Assembly: GCA_016873355.1 (NCBI GenBank)
Contig: VGXK01000032.1
Location: forward strand, 1 to 11,210
DNA from: Phycisphaerae bacterium
Lineage (GTDB): Bacteria > Planctomycetota > Phycisphaerae > Phycisphaerales > SM1A02
DNA length: 11,210 bases
Direction of reading: 5' to 3'
Below the pieces are notes generated by a model, which ran no database searches, was not told where the DNA came from, and saw only the letters and a list, made by a program, of their open reading frames with translations. Position numbers and translations under genes: made by a program. Positions 1 through 7,268 of this stretch are shown here, in pieces (position 1 is the stretch's first letter; each line of letters opens with the position of its first letter).

Positions 1-2
1 TG

Positions 3-1136
3 GCGCAGTGCCAGTACAGCGTGTTCACCTGGCCGCAGTGGGAATGCAATTGGGAGGGGCCGAGGACCTACACGGCGAACGGGCTGAACGATCTCGGCGC
101 CTGGTGCGGTCATCGATTCGGATGTTGGCCGGAAGAGAGCAACGACTGGATTCCCATCTACTGCCCGCCCGGCGGCATGCCGCAGGTGCTGCCGATGCCG
201 CCGGGGGCGTCGGAGGATGGCTCGAAGGCGAACGCCGTGAACAACGACGGCGTCGTCGTGGGATTCATGTATGCAGGAGCAAGCAGCCAGTACTTCGTCG
301 GAGTGATCTGGTGGCCGGATGGAACCGTGGAGGTGATCCCATCCTTGATCAGCATCCCCGACAGCCCCGCGACCGACATCAACAACGCAGGCACGATCGT
401 CGGGTACAGCGGAGGAATTCCGTATGTGCTCAAGGACGGAGTGATGACCTCGATATCGATTCCCGGAGGAGTCAATGGATTTGCCCGGTGCGTGGCAGAA
501 TCCGGCGATGTGACGGGCTACTTCGGCAATCTCAATGCAAACGCGCGCGGCTTTCGGTGGAAGGACGGCAAGTTCGTGATTCTCGAACCAGCAATTGGCT
601 ATCCCGTTTCGAGCGCGAGCGGAGTGAATTCGCTCGGTTGGGTGGCGGGACAGTCTCGCACTACGACGTCCCCCGTGGTTCAACGACCTACGGTCTGGAT
701 CGACGATCAACCGATCGAGCTCCCGATGCCGCCGGGCTACACGACCGGCGCCGCGGCGCACATCAACGATGCGGGCGTCATCACCGGATCGGCCTCCGGC
801 CCCGGGTTGTCGTCGACTCCGCTCATCTGGATCGACGGCTTGGTCTACAAGCTGAACGATCTCATCGTGCCGGGATCACCCCAGGCAGGGACGATTGCAG
901 CGCTCAATGACATCGGCCAGATGATCTCAGGTGGAGGCCCCCGGCTGCTTACTCCAGTGTCTGCCGTCACCACGGACCTGACCGGCGACTGCTCGGTCGA
1001 CGGCGACGACCTCGGCGTGTTGCTCGCATCGTGGGGCTCGCCCGACTTCGACCCTCGCTGCGACTTCAACGGCGACGGAATCGTGGACGGCTTCGACCTT
1101 GGCACGCTGCTCGGCGAGTGGGCGCTGATCAAGTAG
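3..1136 (+). CDS. Secreted HAF-repeat-like protein with C-terminal dockerin-like module (5' end missing)
   Basis: The frame is open from the first complete codon at 3, so the true start and any signal peptide lie before the window; 377 residues are visible. The body is a series of short repeats of the form N-x-x-G-x-hydrophobic-x-G followed by a 'hydrophobic-W-x-D/G-G' strand: NNDGVVVG (80-87), NNAGTIVG (127-134), ESGDVTG (166-172), NSLGWVAG (209-216), NDAGVITG (255-262) and NDIGQMISG (302-310). This matches the extracellular HAF repeat family, whose function is not established and which probably folds as a beta-propeller-like or solenoid domain. Residues 325-373 form a paired calcium-loop module: first loop DLTGDCSVDGDD, second DFNGDGIVDGFD. 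In the first loop, positions 3 and 6 are T and C rather than the usual N and G. Cys330 and Cys353 could form a disulfide across the module. The gene ends 21 bp from the convergent SYLF gene. Family assignment is fairly sure; the role is unknown. Confidence 0.88.
   Translation, partial: AQCQYSVFTWPQWECNWEGPRTYTANGLNDLGAWCGHRFGCWPEESNDWIPIYCPPGGMPQVLPMPPGASEDGSKANAVNNDGVVVGFMYAGASSQYFVGVIWWPDGTVEVIPSLISIPDSPATDINNAGTIVGYSGGIPYVLKDGVMTSISIPGGVNGFARCVAESGDVTGYFGNLNANARGFRWKDGKFVILEPAIGYPVSSASGVNSLGWVAGQSRTTTSPVVQRPTVWIDDQPIELPMPPGYTTGAAAHINDAGVITGSASGPGLSSTPLIWIDGLVYKLNDLIVPGSPQAGTIAALNDIGQMISGGGPRLLTPVSAVTTDLTGDCSVDGDDLGVLLASWGSPDFDPRCDFNGDGIVDGFDLGTLLGEWALIK
975..1121 (+). repeat. Dockerin-like paired EF-hand module (DNA segment)
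   Basis: Two calcium-binding loops of about 12 residues, each followed by a helix ending in W (LGVLLASW and LGTLLGEW). The layout is that of type I dockerins. The second loop contains a 24-bp stretch (1061-1084) that recurs exactly at 10688-10711 in an unrelated gene. In planctomycetes such tails are often found on secreted proteins without known cohesin partners, so binding to a cohesin is not implied here. Confidence 0.8.
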
Positions 1137-1157
1137 CGAGAGTCACCGCGCAGCCGA

Positions 1158-1811
1158 CTACTTGCCGCCGTCGAGCATGCGCTCGATGCGCATCATGCCC
1201 GGCTGCGGCGCCGCGCGTCCCTCGAGGATCTGAAGCACGGTGGTGCTGGTGCCGTAGGTCTCCTCGTTCACCTTCTTGTCGACCTGGACATTGAAGCCGC
1301 CGACATCGGCGCCGCCGTAGAGGCCCTCCGAGCGGCTGAAGATCTGGGTCGTCGGCGGAGGTCCGCTCATGGCGGCGGTGCCGCCGCTCGCACCGCCCGC
1401 AGTTCCCTTCGCGACCGCGATCATGCTCGCGCCTTCGCTTGCGAACTTCATGACCGCCGCGTCGGTGTTGAAGACGATCACCATGTCGGTGCCCTGCGCG
1501 CCGAGCTGCACGCCGATCGTTCCCGACGCGATGCTCACCGCGAGCGGCTGCGACCAGCCGCCGTCGATCTTGCGCACGAGGATTCCCTCGCCGCCGGAAC
1601 CGCCGATTCCCACGCCCGCCTCGATCTCGTTGATGATCGCCACCCCCGACGCGTTCTTGAGCGTCGCCGCCGGAATCGGCTTGCTGCTCGCCTGCATCGA
1701 CTCGAGGATCGCCGTGTCCTTCAGGATGCGGCTCGACATGGAGGTGTTTCCGCAGCCGCCGGCGCTGACGGTGATCGCGGCGAGTGCGATGACGATGAGA
1801 CGAGTGAGCAT
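1158..1811 (-). CDS. SYLF (Ysc84/DUF500) domain lipoprotein
   Basis: This is a 217-residue protein. Residues 1-20 are a lipoprotein signal peptide with the sequence VSAGGC before Cys20; the lipobox is somewhat weak, with A at -3. The rest matches the lipid-binding SYLF/Ysc84 family: ASGVAIINEIEAGVGIGG (54-71), GEGILVRKIDGGWSQP (74-89), GVQLGAQGTDMVIVF (100-114), and the late block IFSRSEGLYGGADVGG (157-172) followed by NEETYG. The domain binds phosphoinositides and actin in eukaryotes; bacterial members are envelope proteins of unclear role. The frame stays open upstream to 1943, but that extension would overlap nagZ. The ATG at 1811 is preceded by GAGGA at a 6-nt spacing, which decides the start. 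It begins 34 bp after nagZ on the same strand, so the two are probably cotranscribed. Function is known only at family level. Confidence 0.9.
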   Translation of the reverse strand: MLTRLIVIALAAITVSAGGCGNTSMSSRILKDTAILESMQASSKPIPAATLKNASGVAIINEIEAGVGIGGSGGEGILVRKIDGGWSQPLAVSIASGTIGVQLGAQGTDMVIVFNTDAAVMKFASEGASMIAVAKGTAGGASGGTAAMSGPPPTTQIFSRSEGLYGGADVGGFNVQVDKKVNEETYGTSTTVLQILEGRAAPQPGMMRIERMLDGGK

Positions 1812-1816
1812 GGTTC

Positions 1817-1822
1817 TTCCTC
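1817..1822 (-). promoter_or_regulatory. Ribosome binding site of the SYLF lipoprotein gene
   Basis: Read on the minus strand this is GAGGAA, with six bases between GAGGA and the ATG at 1811. It selects this start over in-frame upstream codons inside nagZ. Confidence 0.65.
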
Positions 1823-1845
1823 GAAAGGAGTGCGTGGCGAGAAGA

Positions 1846-2886
1846 CTAAAGCGCGCCGAAGCGATCCGCAACTGCGCGGATGCGCTCGAGCGAGCGCGCG
1901 ACGCGCGAGCGGGGGAGAGCGCCCGACTCGATCGCCTCGGCAAGCGCCGCGATTGCGCGATCCCGATTCTCCGCGCTTCGGCAACAGAGCAGCAGGTCGC
2001 AGCCGGCGGCGACGGAGCGCACGGCGGCGGCGCCGACCTCGAATCGATCGGCGATCGCCTTCATGTCGAGATCGTCGCTCACCACCATGCCGTCGAATCC
2101 GAGCTCGCGCCGAAGCAGCCCGTCGATCGCCGCGGCGCTGAGAGTGGCGGGCACGCCCGGATCGATCGCGTCGAAGACCACGTGCGCGGTCATGATCGAC
2201 GCCACGCCCGCGTCGATCGCGGCGCGGAAGGGGGGAAGCTCGATCGATTCGAGCCGCGCGCGATCGTGCGGAAGTCGCGGAAGGTCGAGATGGCTGTCGA
2301 GGTGCGTGTCGCCGTGCCCCGGGAAGTGCTTGCCGCACGCGGCCACGCCCGCCTCCTGGAGGGCGCGCACGAACTCGGCGCCGAGCCGCGCCACCACGCC
2401 CGGATCTCGCGAGCAGCTGCGCTCGCCGATGACGGGATTCGCGGGATTGCTGTCCACATCGAGCACGGGCGCGAAATCGAGGTTGACGCCGACGGCGCGG
2501 AGCTCTCGCGCGGCCGTCTCCGCCACGCGGCGCACGGCGGAGGCGTCGCCGCCGGCGCCCAGCGCTCGAGCGGCGGGAAGATCGGTGAATCCCGCGCCGC
2601 GAAAGCGCTGCACGCGCCCGCCCTCGTGATCGACGGCGACGATGAGCGGCCTCGATCCCGCGGCGCGGCGGACCTCCGAGATCAATCCACGCACCTGCTC
2701 CCGATTCACGAAGTTGCGCGCGAAGAGCACGACGCCGGCGGCGCAGTCGCGCAGGAGCAACGCGGTCGTCGAGTCGAGTTCCGTGCCCTCGAAGCCGATG
2801 CAGAGCAATCCGAGTGCATCGCGACGGGCCGAGTCGGCGGTCACGAGCGGGAGCGTAGCGGGCGCCGAACGCGGCGCACGCCGCAT
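1846..2886 (-). CDS. nagZ: Beta-N-acetylhexosaminidase NagZ (glycoside hydrolase family 3)
   Basis: This 346-residue single-domain GH3 enzyme has the usual NagZ length. NagZ removes N-acetylglucosamine from GlcNAc-anhydroMurNAc (muro)peptides in the cytoplasm during peptidoglycan recycling; no signal peptide is visible. Key motifs are VDHEGGRVQRF (85-95), the NagZ-specific loop KHFPGHGDTHLDSH (186-199) carrying the catalytic Asp197/His199 dyad, and VVSDDLDMKAI (268-278) with the predicted nucleophile Asp271. The GH3 barrel core (NLDFAPVLDVDSNPANPVIG, 135-154) is intact. The ATG at 2886 has GGAG directly abutting it and so no well-spaced ribosome site. A GTG at 2844 (residue 15) is an alternative start that would drop the poorly conserved N-terminus. 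The SYLF gene follows 34 bp downstream, and the DUF2934 gene diverges 44 bp upstream. The identification is secure; only the start is uncertain. Confidence 0.94.
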   Translation of the reverse strand: MRRAPRSAPATLPLVTADSARRDALGLLCIGFEGTELDSTTALLLRDCAAGVVLFARNFVNREQVRGLISEVRRAAGSRPLIVAVDHEGGRVQRFRGAGFTDLPAARALGAGGDASAVRRVAETAARELRAVGVNLDFAPVLDVDSNPANPVIGERSCSRDPGVVARLGAEFVRALQEAGVAACGKHFPGHGDTHLDSHLDLPRLPHDRARLESIELPPFRAAIDAGVASIMTAHVVFDAIDPGVPATLSAAAIDGLLRRELGFDGMVVSDDLDMKAIADRFEVGAAAVRSVAAGCDLLLCCRSAENRDRAIAALAEAIESGALPRSRVARSLERIRAVADRFGAL

Positions 2887-2920
2887 CTCCGCGGTTGCGT
2901 GCGCGGGTACGCTCCGCGGC

Positions 2921-2927
2921 GGAGGAG
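2921..2927 (+). promoter_or_regulatory. Strong Shine-Dalgarno of the DUF2934 gene
   Basis: GGAGGAG lies three bases before the GTG at 2931; the GGAGG core is five bases away. This is the best ribosome site in the window and fixes a GTG start rather than the in-frame ATG at 2895. The first four bases pair with CTCC at 2912-2915, so a small hairpin could mask part of the site. Confidence 0.65.
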
Positions 2928-2930
2928 CCC

Positions 2931-3296
2931 GTGGCGAAGAAGAATCAACGAATCCGAACCGGAGGCAGGGGCGCGACGCCGCCGAGCGCGAAGCGAACGA
3001 CGACGAGGTCGACGGCCGCGTCGCCGAGTTCGAAGCGAGCGACGCAGAGGTCGCGAATCACGGAAGCGAAGCCGATCGCGATCGCGCCCGCGGGACCGAG
3101 CACGGACGAGATCTCGATGCGAGCGTTCCTCAAGTGGCGGGAGCGCGGCGGCGACGAGATTTCGAACTGGCTCGACGCCGAGCGAGAGCTCTGCGCGGAA
3201 CGGGCCGGCGCCGCGGCAAGGGCCACGGCGGCCGCCACGGCGACGGCGGCCGGGAGCCGTCGGCGCAACGGCCGGCGCCGCCGCGGAACCCGCTGA
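2931..3296 (+). CDS. Small basic DUF2934-domain protein
   Basis: This 121-residue protein starts at GTG (MAKKNQRIRT...) behind a strong ribosome site. Residues 57-89 match the short DUF2934 module: EI, then RA, W, G, W and AExEL in the expected order (ISMRAFLKWRERGG, then NWLDAEREL). DUF2934 has no known function. The domain is flanked by low-complexity basic tails: residues 1-50 are rich in K, R, T, S and P, and 90-121 run from an Ala/Thr stretch into an Arg-rich end (RRRNGRRRRGTR). The whole protein is strongly basic, as in nucleic-acid-binding or nucleoid-type tails, but that is inference. No membrane segment or signal peptide is seen. It is divergent from nagZ, and its TGA directly abuts the convergent stop of the HD-GYP gene. 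The opposite strand is also open here but lacks a credible start. Confidence 0.78.
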   Translation: MAKKNQRIRTGGRGATPPSAKRTTTRSTAASPSSKRATQRSRITEAKPIAIAPAGPSTDEISMRAFLKWRERGGDEISNWLDAERELCAERAGAAARATAAATATAAGSRRRNGRRRRGTR

Positions 3297-4952
3297 TCAG
3301 GCGTCGTCGCCGCGGTATCGCGCCCGCAGCGCGAGCAGTTCGTCGAACATCGACTCGAAGATCGAAATGAGCTCGGGATCGAACGCCTTGCCGCTCTCGG
3401 CCCGCATCGCGTCGAGCACGCGCTGCGGACTCCACGCGTCCTTGTAGGTCCGCCGCGACGCGAGCGCGTCGAAGACGTCCGCCACCGCCACGATCCGCGC
3501 AAAGAGCGGAATCGCGCCGCCCTGCGGCTCGCCGATGTCGGCGACGTCGTCTCCGAGCACGCCTCGCAGCTTCTCGAGCTGCCCGGCGTCGGGATAGCCG
3601 GTGCCGTCCCAGCGGGCATGATGGAAGAGGGCCACGTTCCGCGCGGCGGTGTCGAGCGGCGTCTGCCAGCCCGCGAAGAGTCCCGCGCCGACCACCACGT
3701 GCTGCTGCATCTGCTGGCGCTCGTCGTCCGTGAGCGGGCCGATCTTCCGCAGCACCGAATCGGGAACGGCCACCTTGCCGACATCGTGCAGCATGGCCGC
3801 CATGCGCAGGCGATCGCGCTCGCGCCCCGCCGAATCCATGTCGATGCCGTGCCGCTGCGCCCATCCGTCGAAGAGGCGCATCGACACCTCCGCCACGCGA
3901 TTGACGTGCGGACCCGTCTCGGTGGGATCGCGCGCCTCGGCGATGCGGATCATCCGCATGATGATCGAGCGCGTGAGTTGTGCGCGCTCGATGGCGATGC
4001 CCGCGAGTCCCGCGAAGTTCGCCATGAGCCGCTCGTCCGCGGCGCTGAAGACCGCCGGCATTCCCTCCTTGATCGGATTGATGAGCTGAAGCACGCCCAC
4101 CGTGCCGGCGCTCTCGGAAACGAGCGGCACCGTGAGCATGGCGCGCGTGTGATAGCCCGCCTTCTCGTCGAAGCGGCTGTCGAAGCGATAGGGCTCGGCC
4201 GGATCGATCGCGCGCACGTCCGGAATGTTCAGCACGCGCCCGGTGGTGGCCACCGCGCCCGCGATCGATTGCGGCGAGATCGGCAGGCGCTGGTAGGTGT
4301 AGAAGAGCTGGAGCACGTCCTTCTCGAGCGGCAACGACGGATTCATGAGCGTGTCGTTCTGCGGAAAGTGCAGCACGAGCTCGTCGCCCTCGCGCAGGTA
4401 GATGCTGCCGGCGTCGGCGGAGGTGAGCCGCCGCGCTTCCGTGAGCACGCGCGTGAGCAGGATGTCGCGGTCCTGGATGCGCGAGAATTCCTGCGACATG
4501 CGCGAGAGCGCCTCGATGCGCTCCGCCTGTTCGTCCGTCTCGCGGTGGAGAAGGCTGTTGAGCTGCACGAGCCGCTTGTTGCTCGCCTCGAGCGCCCAGT
4601 GGTCCGACTCGATCCGCGCCGCCATGTCGTTGAATGCCTGCGCGAGCTGGCCGATCTCGTCGCGGCGATCGTCGCTCACGCGCACGTCCATGCGGCCCTC
4701 GCCGATCGCGTGCGCGGCGTTCGTCAGGCGCAGCAGCGGTCGCGTGAATCCCGAGCTGAGGATCAGGCTCAGCATGAGCACGGCGCTCACCACGAGCACG
4801 CTCCAGACGAGCACCCACTGGATGAGCTCGCGCACCTGTCGCGCGTCGAGCGCGGCGGCCGCGGAACTCGTGACGAGCCACGCGGTGATGCCCACCGAGA
4901 GCACGCCGACCGCCAGGAACGCCAGCGCGAGCTTGAGTCGAATGCTGCCCAT
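3297..4952 (-). CDS. Membrane HAMP-GAF-HD-GYP protein, predicted c-di-GMP phosphodiesterase
   Basis: This 551-residue inner-membrane signalling protein has two membrane segments (about 6-26 and 45-67) enclosing a periplasmic loop of only about 18 residues. They are followed by a HAMP domain (about 66-118, with TRPLLRL and DEIGQLAQAFNDM), a short coiled linker, a GAF domain (about 155-325) and an HD-GYP domain (about 330-545). HD-GYP enzymes hydrolyse cyclic di-GMP at a bi- or trinuclear metal centre. The expected ligands are present: Glu345, His349, His389-Asp390 in HDVGK, His418, His444-His445 and Asp492, plus the GTGYP signature (450-454). Two oddities: the usual Glu after the HH pair is Ala446, and a roughly 26-residue stretch separates GYP from IPLFARI (481-487), longer than normal. 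The start at 4952 lies 11 bp after the FUSC gene, with only a weak AGGT ribosome site overlapping that gene's stop. The domain call is sure; activity is inferred. Confidence 0.93.
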   Translation of the reverse strand: MGSIRLKLALAFLAVGVLSVGITAWLVTSSAAAALDARQVRELIQWVLVWSVLVVSAVLMLSLILSSGFTRPLLRLTNAAHAIGEGRMDVRVSDDRRDEIGQLAQAFNDMAARIESDHWALEASNKRLVQLNSLLHRETDEQAERIEALSRMSQEFSRIQDRDILLTRVLTEARRLTSADAGSIYLREGDELVLHFPQNDTLMNPSLPLEKDVLQLFYTYQRLPISPQSIAGAVATTGRVLNIPDVRAIDPAEPYRFDSRFDEKAGYHTRAMLTVPLVSESAGTVGVLQLINPIKEGMPAVFSAADERLMANFAGLAGIAIERAQLTRSIIMRMIRIAEARDPTETGPHVNRVAEVSMRLFDGWAQRHGIDMDSAGRERDRLRMAAMLHDVGKVAVPDSVLRKIGPLTDDERQQMQQHVVVGAGLFAGWQTPLDTAARNVALFHHARWDGTGYPDAGQLEKLRGVLGDDVADIGEPQGGAIPLFARIVAVADVFDALASRRTYKDAWSPQRVLDAMRAESGKAFDPELISIFESMFDELLALRARYRGDDA

Positions 4953-4963
4953 GCGGGGGGGAC

Positions 4964-7258
4964 CTAGGAGGCGGTCGAAGCGTACGCGACGAGCGCGCCG
5001 CGCGGCGACTGCGCCGCCAGCACCGACTCGCGCGATTGCGCGGCGAGCGCCGCAAGATCCTCCGCGAGCGCACGACCATGCTCGACGCACGCGAAGAGCG
5101 AATCGAGCGCGGCGGCGGGAAGTGCTCGCAGTGCGCCCGAGGCGCGATCGCGGTCGGCCGCGGCGTCCAGCGCGTCGACGAGCCCGCGAAGCGCGGAGTC
5201 CGGAGGCCGGTCCTGGCCGCGCGAGACCGCCTCCGCGAGCGCGTGCAGGCGCTCCATGCACGCGCGGCCGAGCGACTCGAGCGCCGCGGTCGATTCGAGC
5301 GGCGGAATCGACGCGTCCGCGTCCCAGCGGGCCTGCCGCCAGAGGATCGCATGCCGCGCGATGCGGCGCGTGGACGCCAGCAGCGCCAGCGCCTTCGACC
5401 GCACGAGGCGGGTCTCGCCCGGGTCCTCGTACTCCGATTCACCGATGAGTCGCGCCGACACCGCGATCGAGTCGTAGAGGCGGCGCTGGCGCGCGAAGGG
5501 AACGAGCGGCGTCGGGCGCGACGGCGCCGCCGCGTCGCGGAGGATCTCGATCACGATCGAGAGCGTGTCGGCGATGCTGCGCCGGAACTGCGTGGTGGCG
5601 CGAACGGGCCAGAGCAGCGTGGTCACCAGTCCGAAGATCGCGATTCCCGCGAGCACGCCGAGCATGCGGCTCGTCGGCGGCCAGAGGTCGATCGTCGGGC
5701 GCAGCGGGCCGAGCGTGCCGATCGAGAACGCGAACGCCGCCTGCAGTCCCAGGTAGTTCACTCGATCGCTTCCGGCGAGCAGCCACGCGCACGGAAAGAT
5801 GACGGCGCCCGTGAGCACCACGAGTCCCGTGATCGAGTCGATCACGGGCATGACCCAGAGCACCGACGCGAGCGCGATCACCGCGCCGACGATCGTGCCG
5901 ATCAAGCGCTGCCCCGACTTCTGCACGAACGATCCGAGCGTGGAAGTGACCGCGAGCACGAGGCAGGTGGCCACGATGGGAATGCCGAGCGTCCAGTGAA
6001 GGGCGCTGCCGGCGAGCATCGCCAGCGCCGCGGCGATGGCGCCCTTGATCGCGCCGCGCACGCGTGCCGCGTCGAGCGGAAGCAGCGACGGAAGCGCGTT
6101 GCGCGGCAGGGCGATCCGCTCGCGATCGGGCGCCCCGCCGAACGCGGCGTCGACGAACGGAGGAAGCCGATCGAGCGTCTCGTCGAAGGAGCGCAGCGCC
6201 TGCGCCAGCGCCGCCGTCGCCGCCAGCTCCGCCGCGCTCCAGGAGGCGAGCTCGCCGCGCATGCGGAGCTCGTCGAGCGCCGCGTCGAGAGGGCGGAGAC
6301 CTGGTTCGAGCGGGGCATCGATCGGGGGAGGGCTCGATTCGGCGATCGGCGGCGCGATCCGCCGCTCAAGCGCTTCCGCGATCGCCCGTCCGCGGAGCTG
6401 AAGCGACGCCGCCGTGGCGAGCAGCGAGCCGCGCAGCGCCGCCGCGCCGCGCGGCGACGACGAGCGTGACGCGAGCCGCGAGCACTCGTACGCCGAGAGT
6501 CGCGCGTACTCGACGAGCCCGACGATCGCGCTCCAGGCGTCGCGCTCGCGATGGATCGAGTCGTCGAGTCCGGCGGCCTCGTCGAGAAGATCGAGCTGCG
6601 AGGCGAGCCGTTCCTCGGGACGCGGATCGAGGTTCACGAGTTCCGCGGACTCGCCGCGCGCGTGCGCCGCGAGCGAATCGAGCGCCGCGACGGCGCGCCG
6701 CAGCTTCGCGGAGAGCGCCCGGCGAAGCAGCAGCGACATCGGCACCGGCCAGAGCAGCAGATGACTCGCGGCGGAGACGATCACGCCGAGCGAGATCTCG
6801 GTGAAGCGCGACGCCGCGGCGCCGCCGACGGACGCCGGATCGAGCACCGCGCTGTAGGCGATGATCGCGAAGGTGAACGACGAGACGAAGAACGCGTACG
6901 GCGAGACCGTTCCAAGCGCGAAGTAGAGCGTGACCGCCAGGTACGCCACGATCGCCGCGAGCAGCAGCGGCGGTTCCTGGGCGAAGAGCATCACCGCGCC
7001 GACCGCGGCGAGGCAGCCCGTCGCGGTGCCGAGCAGTCGCGCCGCCGCCTTGCGAAGACTCGCCGCCACGGTCGGCGGCGCGAGCACGAGAATCGTCACG
7101 ATCGACCAGAAGCCCTGTTCGAGATGGAAGGCCTGCCCGAGTCCGGCCGCCGCCGCGCACGCGATCGTGATGCGCGCCGCGGTGCGCCAGCGCCGGGGCG
7201 TCGGCGCCAGTTCCGTTCGCCAGGTGTCCGATCGTGCGAGCGATGCAAGTCCTGCCAT
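4964..7258 (-). CDS. FUSC-family membrane protein (aromatic acid efflux/fusaric acid resistance type)
   Basis: This is a 764-residue inner-membrane protein built from two similar halves. Each half has a bundle of about five or six membrane helices (about 28-178 and 402-552). Each contains the repeated signature RLLGTATG (74-81) or RLIGTIVG (451-458) and ends with LLW-P-V (168-172 and 548-552). A long soluble segment of about 200 residues follows each bundle. This layout and length match the FUSC group (AaeB, YccS, fusaric acid resistance proteins), several of which export aromatic carboxylic acids. The ATG at 7258 is chosen because TGAGGT lies four bases upstream. An in-frame ATG at 7291 would overlap the previous gene and lacks such a site. 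It lies 7 bp after the FAD hydroxylase gene and 11 bp before the HD-GYP gene, so cotranscription is likely. No membrane-fusion or outer-membrane partner is nearby, so transport direction and substrate are inferred. Confidence 0.9.
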   Translation of the reverse strand: MAGLASLARSDTWRTELAPTPRRWRTAARITIACAAAAGLGQAFHLEQGFWSIVTILVLAPPTVAASLRKAAARLLGTATGCLAAVGAVMLFAQEPPLLLAAIVAYLAVTLYFALGTVSPYAFFVSSFTFAIIAYSAVLDPASVGGAAASRFTEISLGVIVSAASHLLLWPVPMSLLLRRALSAKLRRAVAALDSLAAHARGESAELVNLDPRPEERLASQLDLLDEAAGLDDSIHRERDAWSAIVGLVEYARLSAYECSRLASRSSSPRGAAALRGSLLATAASLQLRGRAIAEALERRIAPPIAESSPPPIDAPLEPGLRPLDAALDELRMRGELASWSAAELAATAALAQALRSFDETLDRLPPFVDAAFGGAPDRERIALPRNALPSLLPLDAARVRGAIKGAIAAALAMLAGSALHWTLGIPIVATCLVLAVTSTLGSFVQKSGQRLIGTIVGAVIALASVLWVMPVIDSITGLVVLTGAVIFPCAWLLAGSDRVNYLGLQAAFAFSIGTLGPLRPTIDLWPPTSRMLGVLAGIAIFGLVTTLLWPVRATTQFRRSIADTLSIVIEILRDAAAPSRPTPLVPFARQRRLYDSIAVSARLIGESEYEDPGETRLVRSKALALLASTRRIARHAILWRQARWDADASIPPLESTAALESLGRACMERLHALAEAVSRGQDRPPDSALRGLVDALDAAADRDRASGALRALPAAALDSLFACVEHGRALAEDLAALAAQSRESVLAAQSPRGALVAYASTAS

Positions 7259-7268
7259 TCGGACCTCA
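7259..7268 (-). promoter_or_regulatory. Ribosome binding site of the FUSC gene overlapping the upstream stop codon
   Basis: On the minus strand the segment reads TGAGGTCCGA directly before the ATG at 7258. The TGA is the stop of the FAD hydroxylase gene and also the first part of the TGAGGT ribosome site. Termination and re-initiation are therefore within reach of one ribosome, which supports translational coupling. Confidence 0.6.

Noticed and set aside
8..910. Alternative plus-strand frame of 300 residues at the left edge
   Set aside because: It overlaps the HAF-repeat gene in another frame; only that gene's frame shows repeats and a dockerin-like end.
1137..1157. Possible bidirectional terminator between the HAF and SYLF genes
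   Set aside because: The 21-bp gap holds no stem-loop with a T tract on either strand.
2945..3268. Minus-strand frame, 107 residues from a TTG, looking like a signal peptide plus beta-rich mature part
   Set aside because: It is antisense to the DUF2934 gene, has only a TTG start and no ribosome site. Its Ala/Val-rich 'signal peptide' is what the Ala/Thr/Arg tail codons of the other strand read in reverse. The plus strand has a domain match and a strong ribosome site.
1369..3447. Plus-strand open frame of 692 residues
   Set aside because: It lies antisense to the SYLF and nagZ genes, both with clear family motifs; the product is Arg/Ala/His-rich without a domain.
3618..4967. Plus-strand open frame of 449 residues rich in His, Glu and Arg
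   Set aside because: It is the antisense image of the HD-GYP gene, whose metal-binding motifs are intact.
3130..5442. Minus-strand open frame of 770 residues
   Set aside because: Same strand as the HD-GYP and FUSC genes but in another frame; it is Arg-rich and low-complexity, and is a by-product of high GC.
5036..6469. Plus-strand open frame of 477 residues rich in Arg and Glu
   Set aside because: It is antisense to the FUSC gene, has no hydrophobic core or motif, and has no ribosome site.
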